Source: JBOGVZ01 sp050692985 (GTDB lineage Bacteria; Actinomycetota; UBA4738; CALAEC01). From it: 11,868 nt of DNA. This document shows, piece by piece, positions 5,844 to 11,868 of this stretch (the first letter of the stretch is position 1; the number at the start of each line of letters is the position of its first letter). The translations under genes were made by a program, and so were the position numbers. The notes beneath the pieces are model-generated. The model was given only the letters and a program-made list of their open reading frames with translations, was not told the origin of the DNA and ran no database searches. The DNA is taken from contig JBOGVZ010000068.1 in NCBI GenBank assembly GCA_050692985.1, positions 1 to 11,868 of the forward strand, read 5' to 3'.

Positions 5844-8102
5844 ATGGAACTCGGAGCCGGGGGGCGGGACGTGAGGGACACGAACACCCTGCTGGAAGGC
5901 CTGATCGAGGCCTCTCCCCCGGCGATCGTGGCCCTCGACCGGGATGGCCGGGTGACGGTGTGGAACCCGGCCGCGGAACGGATCTTCGGCTGGCCGGCGG
6001 ACGAGGTGATGGGAAGGCCGCTTCCCATCGTCCCCCACGACCGCGCCGAGGAGGGGGATGCCCTCCTCGCGGCGGGGCTGGAGGGCAAGGTCTTCCACGG
6101 CCTGGAGACGCGCCGCGTCCGCAGGGACGGGACGACGATCGACGTGTCCGCGTCGCGTGCGCCGATCCGCGACGCCGAGGGACGGATCGTCGGGATCATC
6201 GCCGTGTACAGCGACCTCACCGAGCGGAAGAGGGTCGAGGCGGCCCTGCGCCACAGCGAGCGGCGCTACCGGGAGCTGTTCGAGAACGCCCTGGACCTGG
6301 CGTTCACCACGGACATGGCCGGCGACATCACGGCCGTGAACCGGGCCACGGAGCGGGCCACCGGCTACACCCGGGAGGAGCTGTTCCGGATGAGCATCGT
6401 GGACCTGGCCGCCCCCGAGCATCGAGACGCGGTCCGGGCCGTGATCAGCCTGGCCCACCAGGTCGGCGACCCGGAGATGGCCCGCACGCTTCCGTGGCGA
6501 TACGAGCTGGACGTCCTGGCCAAGGACGGCGGGCGCGTCTCGGTCGAGGTCGGGATCCGGCTCATCTTCGACGAGTCCGGCCGCCCGGTCGGGGTCCAGG
6601 GGATCGGCCGCGACCTGACCCAGCGGCGCCGGGCCGAGGCGGCCCTGCGGGAGAGCGAGGAACGGCACCGGGAGCTGGTCGAGAACGCGGGGGACATCGT
6701 GTTCACCCACGACCCCGCCGGGAACTTCATCTCGGTGAACCGGGCGGTGAAACGGGTGCTGGGGTATGCCCCGGACGAGCTGATGGGGACGAGCATCGTC
6801 AACCTGGTGGCTCCCGGAGACCGCGATCGGAGCCGAGAGACGATCCTGGGGGCCGGCGAGGAGCACGGATCGACGCCGTTCGAGCTCGAGGTCGTGGCCA
6901 AGGACGGCACGCCCGTGGTGTTGGAGGTGAGCAGCCGGGTGGTGCTGAAGGACGGCAAGCCGGTGGCCGTGGAGGGCATCGCCCGGGACATCAGCGAGTG
7001 GAAGCGGGCGGCCGCGGTGGTCCAGCAGAGCGAGCGATACTTCCGGTCGCTGATCGAGAACGCCCTCGACGTCATCGCGGTGCTCGACTCGGACCTGCGG
7101 TTCCTGTTCGCCAGCCCCTCCACGGAGCGCGTCCTGGGCTACCGGCCGGAGCAGCTCGTGGGCCGGAGCGTCATGGACCTGCTCCACGAAGACGACGTCC
7201 AGACCGTGGCGGACCTCATCGACCGCGGGCGGCGCACTCCCGGATTCACCCCCACGGTCACGATCCGGATCCGGCACGCCGACGGCGGGTGGCGGGTCAT
7301 CGAGGGCATCGGCGAGAACCTGCTCAACGACCCGGCCGTGGAGGGCATCGTCGTCAACGCCAGGGACGTGACGGACCGGACCATGGCGGAGCAGGGCCTC
7401 CATCGCAGCCTGGGCGTGCTGCGGCGAAGCGACCAGGAGCGCCGCCGCCTGCTGGGCCACCTGGTCAGCGCGCAGGAAGACGAGCGGTCCCGGATCGCCG
7501 CCGAGATCCACGACGACTCCCTCCAGGTCATGACCGCGGTGGGGATGCGGGTGGAGACGCTGGCCAGGGGGCTCGAGGATCCGGCGGCCAGGGAGGAGAT
7601 GATGCGCCTCCAGGAGACCGTGGCCCTCTCCGTGCAGCGCTTGCGAAAGCTGCTGTTCGACGTGCGGCCTCCGGCCCTGGACCGCGAGGGCCTCACGGCC
7701 GCGTTGCGGCTGGCCCTCAACCAGCTCCGCATGGACACCAGCATCGAGTGGGAGGTCCGAAGCACGCTGGCAGCCGAGCCGCCCGGGTCGCTGCGGACGA
7801 TCCTGTACCGCATCGCTCTCGAGGCCATCAACAACATCCGCAAGCACGCCCGGGCCTCGAGGGTGGACCTGGAGCTGGAGGAACGGGACGGCGGGGTGCG
7901 CATGGCGATCCGGGACGACGGGGCGGGGTTCCTGGCCGAACGCCTGGAGGAGGATGTTCCCGGTTCTCTCGGGATGATGACGATGCGGGAGCGCGCCCAG
8001 CTCGCCGGTGGGCAGATCCACATCGATACCGCCCCCGGCAAGGGAACGGCGATCGTGGCGTGGATCCCGCTGACGCCGGGGGGCACCTCCGTTGCGAGCT
8101 GA
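5844..8102 (+). CDS. Soluble four-PAS sensor histidine kinase (HisKA_3/NarL-DegS type)
   Basis: A 752-aa kinase numbered from ATG 5844. Four PAS repeats lie at about 12-127, 140-260, 275-385 and 398-512, each opening near an RELxENALD-like or ASPPAIVALD segment; the second and third are most alike. The dimerisation/phosphoacceptor helix has IAAEIHDDSLQ with H556. The ATPase domain has the N-box EAINNIRKHARA (about 660-671), DDGAGF (692-697), GSLGMMTMRERA and GKGT. There is no signal peptide or membrane helix, so it senses an internal cue, perhaps through a PAS-bound cofactor. ATG 5844 has a weak GGGAG site about 10 nt upstream. The frame is open back to 5649, but that part lacks domain features; GTG at 5871 is another possible start. 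The 251-nt gap before it holds only the terminator hairpin and weak promoter-like matches. It overlaps the next gene by 11 nt, so the two form a two-component pair. Confidence 0.93.
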   Translation: MELGAGGRDVRDTNTLLEGLIEASPPAIVALDRDGRVTVWNPAAERIFGWPADEVMGRPLPIVPHDRAEEGDALLAAGLEGKVFHGLETRRVRRDGTTIDVSASRAPIRDAEGRIVGIIAVYSDLTERKRVEAALRHSERRYRELFENALDLAFTTDMAGDITAVNRATERATGYTREELFRMSIVDLAAPEHRDAVRAVISLAHQVGDPEMARTLPWRYELDVLAKDGGRVSVEVGIRLIFDESGRPVGVQGIGRDLTQRRRAEAALRESEERHRELVENAGDIVFTHDPAGNFISVNRAVKRVLGYAPDELMGTSIVNLVAPGDRDRSRETILGAGEEHGSTPFELEVVAKDGTPVVLEVSSRVVLKDGKPVAVEGIARDISEWKRAAAVVQQSERYFRSLIENALDVIAVLDSDLRFLFASPSTERVLGYRPEQLVGRSVMDLLHEDDVQTVADLIDRGRRTPGFTPTVTIRIRHADGGWRVIEGIGENLLNDPAVEGIVVNARDVTDRTMAEQGLHRSLGVLRRSDQERRRLLGHLVSAQEDERSRIAAEIHDDSLQVMTAVGMRVETLARGLEDPAAREEMMRLQETVALSVQRLRKLLFDVRPPALDREGLTAALRLALNQLRMDTSIEWEVRSTLAAEPPGSLRTILYRIALEAINNIRKHARASRVDLELEERDGGVRMAIRDDGAGFLAERLEEDVPGSLGMMTMRERAQLAGGQIHIDTAPGKGTAIVAWIPLTPGGTSVAS

Positions 8103-9291
8103 GCATCGGCCCGCCCCCATCCGGGTCCTGGTCATCGAGGACGAGCCCTCGCTCCGCGAGGCGCTCGGGGACGCCCTGGGGGCCGAGCCCGGGGTGGAGC
8201 TGGCGGGGACGGCCCCCGACGGCGTCGAGGGCGCTCGCCTGGCGGAGGGGCTGCGCCCCGACGTGGCCCTGGTCGACGTGAAGATGCCCGGCGGCGGTGG
8301 AGCCGAGGCCACCAAGGAGATCCGGCGGCGCAGCCCCGCGACCCAGGTCGTGGCGCTGTCCGCGTACGAGGACCGGGCCAGCGTCCTCCAGATGCTGCGC
8401 GCGGGCGCGGTGGGGTACCTGGTGAAGGGCGTCTCGGTCGCCGAGATCGTCCAGGCGATCCGGCGGGCCGTGCGCGGGTACGGCAGCCTCTCCGCCGAGG
8501 TCACCGGGGGCGTGGTGCACGAGCTGGCCGGCCACCTCGAGCGCGTGGGGGAGGAGACCGACCGCCTCAAGGAGCGGCGGCGGCGGGTCGAGCGGGTCCT
8601 GTCGGGAGAGGGGTTGGACATCGTGTTCCAGCCGATCGCCGACCTGTCCAGCCGCCGGGTGGTCGGGCTGGAGGCGCTGGCCCGCTTCCCCGCACCGCCA
8701 TCCCGGCCGGACCTGTGGTTCGAAGAGGCGGAGACCGTGGGGCTGCGAACGGACCTCGAGGTGGCGGCGCTCCTGGCCGCGACGGGCCGGCTCCGGTCCC
8801 TCCCGGCCGACGCGTACCTCTCGGTGAACCTGTCGCCGGAGACCGCCATGTCGTTGGCGGGCCGGGAAGCCCTGGCGTCGGTGCCGCCCGACCGGCTGGT
8901 CCTGGAGATCACCGAGCACGCCCGGGTGGACGACTACAAGGCGCTGGGGGCTGCACTCCGGCCGCTGCGGAGCCGGGGGGCCCGGCTGGCCGTGGACGAT
9001 GCCGGGGCGGGGTTCGCCAGCCTCAGCCACATCCTCCGGCTGGCCCCCGACATCATCAAGCTCGACATCACCCTCACCAGGGACATCGACAGTGACAACG
9101 CCCGGCGGGCCCTCGCCTCGGGCCTCATCGCGTTCGCCATCGACATCGGCGCGTCGATCTTGGCGGAAGGCATCGAGACCGCCGAGGAGCTCCAGACGCT
9201 GCGCACGCTCGGGGTGACGCTGGGACAGGGCTACTTCCTGGGCCGGCCCGTTCCCCTGCCGGAGACCGGCCTGACCGAGGCCACGCTCTGA
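8092..9291 (+). CDS. Response regulator with EAL domain (c-di-GMP phosphodiesterase)
   Basis: A 399-aa protein with an N-terminal receiver and C-terminal EAL domain. The receiver (about 10-128) keeps the acidic pair E16/D17, phospho-acceptor D62 in LVDVKMP, S90 and K112. A charged coiled-coil-like linker (about 144-172) joins it to EAL (about 177-390). The catalytic set seen in active enzymes is present: E194 in LEALARF, N246 in VNLSP, E272 and E275 in LEITE, D302/D303 in VDDAGAG, K323 and D325 in IKLD, E359 in AEGIE and Q379 in GQGYFLG. It should hydrolyse cyclic di-GMP when phosphorylated. The only sensible start is TTG 8092, within the end of the kinase gene, behind a G-run (8079-8083). 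Coupled translation with the kinase marks it as the partner. It has no DNA-binding domain, so output is by second messenger. Confidence 0.93.
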   Translation: MRAEHRPAPIRVLVIEDEPSLREALGDALGAEPGVELAGTAPDGVEGARLAEGLRPDVALVDVKMPGGGGAEATKEIRRRSPATQVVALSAYEDRASVLQMLRAGAVGYLVKGVSVAEIVQAIRRAVRGYGSLSAEVTGGVVHELAGHLERVGEETDRLKERRRRVERVLSGEGLDIVFQPIADLSSRRVVGLEALARFPAPPSRPDLWFEEAETVGLRTDLEVAALLAATGRLRSLPADAYLSVNLSPETAMSLAGREALASVPPDRLVLEITEHARVDDYKALGAALRPLRSRGARLAVDDAGAGFASLSHILRLAPDIIKLDITLTRDIDSDNARRALASGLIAFAIDIGASILAEGIETAEELQTLRTLGVTLGQGYFLGRPVPLPETGLTEATL

Positions 9292-9317
9292 CCGCAGCTC
9301 GGCCGCCGCGATAGGCT
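9288..9317 (+). promoter_or_regulatory. Probable leaderless promoter of selA-selB
   Basis: CTGACC (9288-9293) and TAGGCT (9312-9317) are separated by 18 nt. The -10 ends 6 nt before the selA ATG, so transcription would start at or next to the ATG. There is no Shine-Dalgarno sequence in the 32-nt gap after the EAL gene, which supports leaderless expression. selAB could also be read through from the two-component operon. Confidence 0.45.
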
Positions 9318-9323
9318 CCCGTC

Positions 9324-10676
9324 ATGCCGGATGCCCGGCGGCGCCTGCCGTCCGTCGACGGGTTGCTGCGGTCCGCGCCGGGCCGGCGAGCCTCCTCCCG
9401 GTTCGGCCGGGAGGTGGTCCGACAGGCGCTGAGGAGCGTGCTGGATCGGGCCCGCTCCGAGGCCGCCGGGGGCCGGTCCCCTGCCGAGGACGAGGTGCTG
9501 ATGGCCAGGGCGGTCAACCTGGCCGCCAGGATGACCTTCGGCCTCGCGCCGGTGATCAACGCCACCGGCGTCATCCTCCACACGAACCTGGGACGGGCGC
9601 CGCTCCCCGAGGTCGCCGCCCGGGCCGCCGCCCGGGCCGCCCGGGGCCACACCGACCTCGAGGTCGACCGGGAGACCGGGCGGAGGGGCCGGCGCACGTC
9701 GCGTGCCGAGTTCCTGCTGATGGCCCTGACGGGCGCCCAGGACGCCCTGGTCGTCAACAACAACGCGGCCGCCCTGTTGCTGGCCCTGGCGGGGCTGGCC
9801 CGCCGCAAGGAGGTCGTGGTCTCCCGCGGGGAGCTGATCGAGATCGGCGGCGAGTTCCGCCTCCCGGAGATCATGAGCGCCTCCGGGGCCAAGCTCGTGG
9901 AGGTGGGGACCACGAACCGCACCCGGATCACCGACTACCGGCGGGCGGTGTCGGAGCGCACCGGGCTCATCCTCAAGGTCCACCCCAGCAACTACCGGGT
10001 GGTGGGCTTCACCGACACGGCCGGGCTCGGTCCCCTCTCGGAGCTGGCCCGGGCCCGGGGGGTGCCGCTCCTGTACGACATCGGCAGCGGCCTCCTGGAT
10101 CGCTCCCGGGGGACGCCGGAGGAGGAGCCCTCGGCGGTGGAGGCCCTCCGGGGCGGGGCCGACCTGGTGTGCTTCTCCGGCGACAAGCTCCTGGGCGGTC
10201 CCCAGGCCGGCGTGGTGCTGGGGCGAGGCGACCTCGTCGACCGCCTTCGCCGCCACCCGGTGGCCCGGGCGGTGCGGGTGGACAAGATGACGGTTGCCGC
10301 CCTGGAGGCGGTGCTGGGCCTGTACGCGAAGGGCCGGCGGGACGAGGTGCCGGTGTGGAGGTCCCTGTCCGCGTCCTCGGCCTCGGTGCGGGCCCGGGCC
10401 ACCGTCGTGGCGGCCCGCCTGCCCGGAGCCGCCACGGTCCGGGGCGAGTCGGCCGCCGGGGGGGGATCGCTCCCCGGCTACGGGATCCCCACCCACCTGG
10501 TCCGCCTCGAGCTTCCCGACCCGGAGCGGACCGCGGCCAGGCTCCGCATCGGCAACCCCTCGGTGTTCTGCCGGGTGGACGAGGGGGCGTTGCTGTTCGA
10601 CCTCCGGGCCGTGGATCCCGCGGACGACGAGCGCCTCCTCCGCGCCGTCAACTACGCCCTGTCCCAGGAGGACTGA
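9324..10676 (+). CDS. selA: L-seryl-tRNA(Sec) selenium transferase (selenocysteine synthase)
   Basis: A 450-aa PLP enzyme that turns Ser-tRNA(Sec) into Sec-tRNA(Sec) with selenophosphate, at normal length for bacterial SelA. Features: an N-terminal LPSVDGLLRSA segment (8-18) as in the tRNA-binding end of the family; VINATGVILHTNLGRAPLP (78-96); TDLEVDRETGRRG (110-122); ALVVNNNAAALLLAL (141-155); LIEIGGEFRLPEIMSASGAKLVEVGTTNRT; LKVHPSNYRVVGFT; YDIGSGLL; and the PLP lysine K288 in CFSGDKLLGGPQAG. The ATG at 9324 is preceded by a probable leaderless promoter. The TGA end is followed at once by the selB GTG. Nothing is missing, so it should be active. It implies that selC (tRNA-Sec), selD and at least one selenoprotein exist in the genome; neither selC nor selD is seen in this window. 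Confidence 0.97.
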   Translation: MPDARRRLPSVDGLLRSAPGRRASSRFGREVVRQALRSVLDRARSEAAGGRSPAEDEVLMARAVNLAARMTFGLAPVINATGVILHTNLGRAPLPEVAARAAARAARGHTDLEVDRETGRRGRRTSRAEFLLMALTGAQDALVVNNNAAALLLALAGLARRKEVVVSRGELIEIGGEFRLPEIMSASGAKLVEVGTTNRTRITDYRRAVSERTGLILKVHPSNYRVVGFTDTAGLGPLSELARARGVPLLYDIGSGLLDRSRGTPEEEPSAVEALRGGADLVCFSGDKLLGGPQAGVVLGRGDLVDRLRRHPVARAVRVDKMTVAALEAVLGLYAKGRRDEVPVWRSLSASSASVRARATVVAARLPGAATVRGESAAGGGSLPGYGIPTHLVRLELPDPERTAARLRIGNPSVFCRVDEGALLFDLRAVDPADDERLLRAVNYALSQED

Positions 10677-11868
10677 GTGGCCGAGGCCGCCCCCCGGCCC
10701 GCGGCGCAGCCGCTCCAGGTGGTGGCCACCGCCGGCCACGTCGACCACGGCAAGTCCTCGCTCATCGTCCGGCTGACCGGCATCGACCCGGACCGGTGGG
10801 AAGAGGAGAAGCGCCGGGGCCTGACGATCGACCTCGGCTTCGCGTGGGGGACGCTCCCGTCGGGCCGGGAGATCGGGTTCGTGGACGTTCCCGGCCACGA
10901 GCGGTTCGTCCGCAACATGCTGGCCGGGGTGGGGCCGGTTCGGCTGGTGCTGTTCGTGGTGGCCGCCGACGAGGGGTGGAAGCCGCAGTCCGAGGAGCAC
11001 CTGGCGATCGTGGACGTCCTGGGGGCAGAGGGAGGGGTGGTCGCCCTGACGAAGGGCGACCTGGTCACGGGCGACACCCTGGCCGGGCGGGAGGCCGAGG
11101 TCCGGGACCGCCTGGCGGGGACCGTGCTGGAGGGCTCACCCCTGGTGGCGTGCTCGGCGGTCACCGGCCACGGGCTGGACGCGCTCCGGGCCGCCCTGGA
11201 CGACATGGTGGCCGCGGCGCCGGCGCCCGAGGACCGGGGCCGTCCGCGGATCGCCATCGACCGCTCGTTCACGATCCGCGGGGCCGGGACCGTGGTGACC
11301 GGCACCCTCACCGGGGGCACGCTGGCCGTGGGCGAGGAGGCTCGGGTCTACCCGGAGGGTCACCCGGTGCGGATCCGCTCGCTCCAGACCCACCGCCGGG
11401 CCGTGGACGTGGCCAGGCCGGTGTCCCGGGTGGCCGCGAACCTGGCCGGGGTCCCCACGGACGCCGCCTCCCGGGGCGACGTCCTGGCCCGGACCGGCCA
11501 GTGGCGTCCGGCCGCAGTGGTGGAGGCGCGGGTCCGTCCGGTCCGGGGGCTGGCCCACCCGCTCACGGCCCGGGGCGCCTACAAGCTCTACGTGGGATCG
11601 GCCGAGCGCGACGCCCGCATGCGGCTGTACGGGGCACGGGAGCTGTCGCCGGGGGACTCGGGGTTCGCCCGCATCCGGCTGTCCCGTCCGGTGGTGGTGG
11701 AGACCGGCGACCGGTTCGTGCTCCGCGAGGCCGGCCGGCGGGAGACGGTGGCCGGCGGGGTCATCCTGGACGCCGACCCCCCGGCCAGGCCCGGCCCCGA
11801 CCCCGTCGCCCGGCTGGCCGGCCGCGAGGGCGCCGGCCGGGAGGAGCTGGCCGCGCTGGTGGTGGCCG
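10677..11868 (+). CDS. selB: Selenocysteine-specific elongation factor SelB (3' end beyond the window)
   Basis: The GTG at 10677 directly follows the selA TGA, with AGGAGG (10666-10671) 5 nt upstream, so translation is coupled. 397 residues are visible. The GTPase domain has G1 AGHVDHGKSS (19-28), RRGLTIDLGFAWG (46-58), where IDLGF is typical of SelB, G3 DVPGHERFV (70-78), G4 TKGD (125-128) and G5 CSAVTG. Beta-barrel domains II and III follow (FTIRGAGTVVTGTLTGG, about 198-214; SPGDSGFARIRL, about 324-335; GDRFVLRE). The start of the C-terminal winged-helix region, which binds the SECIS hairpin, is reached at the edge, but most of it is cut off. SelB brings Sec-tRNA to UGA codons followed by a SECIS. 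The N-terminus is about 13 residues longer than usual. Confidence 0.96.
   Translation, partial: MAEAAPRPAAQPLQVVATAGHVDHGKSSLIVRLTGIDPDRWEEEKRRGLTIDLGFAWGTLPSGREIGFVDVPGHERFVRNMLAGVGPVRLVLFVVAADEGWKPQSEEHLAIVDVLGAEGGVVALTKGDLVTGDTLAGREAEVRDRLAGTVLEGSPLVACSAVTGHGLDALRAALDDMVAAAPAPEDRGRPRIAIDRSFTIRGAGTVVTGTLTGGTLAVGEEARVYPEGHPVRIRSLQTHRRAVDVARPVSRVAANLAGVPTDAASRGDVLARTGQWRPAAVVEARVRPVRGLAHPLTARGAYKLYVGSAERDARMRLYGARELSPGDSGFARIRLSRPVVVETGDRFVLREAGRRETVAGGVILDADPPARPGPDPVARLAGREGAGREELAALVVA

Noticed and set aside
5820..8912. 1030-codon minus-strand reading frame opposite the kinase and EAL genes
   Set aside because: It is antisense to two genes with complete domain signatures, is rich in Arg/Pro/His/Gly and has no recognisable motif; such frames are common in very GC-rich DNA.
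9231..11000. 589-codon minus-strand frame opposite selA and selB
   Set aside because: Antisense to selA and selB, with composition typical of a shadow frame.

Overview
The window is very GC-rich bacterial DNA, with codons ending mostly in G or C, GTG and TTG starts alongside ATG, and probable leaderless promoters. An AbrB/VapC pair, a secreted metzincin-like protein and an actinobacterial-looking NuoD suggest an uncultured or poorly studied actinobacterium. I cannot place it more precisely. Two genes are interrupted, one by a frameshift and one by an in-frame TGA, so draft or metagenome sequence error is a standing alternative for both.

Left part (1-1800). A long hairpin and a probable promoter precede a secreted zinc-metalloprotease-like gene (252-954). 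An extra G in a GGGG run shifts its frame just before the Met-turn. GC-rich hairpins fill the convergent gap to a minus-strand toxin-antitoxin pair: an AbrB-type antitoxin and a PIN-domain VapC toxin, overlapping by GTGA. A palindrome covers the antitoxin -10 and start codon.

Middle (1800-4300, minus strand). A complete but solitary nuoD (complex I subunit D) follows two little-known genes: a putative 2-oxoglutarate/Fe(II) oxygenase-like protein and a 105-aa four-cysteine protein. The oxygenase-like gene is transcribed away from the next block, with a TATGAT -10 and a strong ribosome site that settles its start.

Right part (4400-11868, plus strand). An acyl-CoA dehydrogenase has TGA at codon 349, followed in frame by the normal C-terminus, including the catalytic Glu, to a TAG. 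A terminator-like hairpin follows. Next come a four-PAS soluble histidine kinase and an overlapping response regulator with an intact EAL (c-di-GMP phosphodiesterase) domain. They are followed by selA and selB (cut by the window edge), the enzyme that makes Sec-tRNA and the elongation factor that inserts selenocysteine at UGA.

The most interesting point is that the TGA-interrupted dehydrogenase lies about 4 kb from selA-selB, and that a hairpin with bacterial-SECIS-like geometry follows the TGA. It may be an undescribed selenoprotein, or simply a nonsense mutation or sequence error. The window alone cannot decide. selC and selD were not found here.
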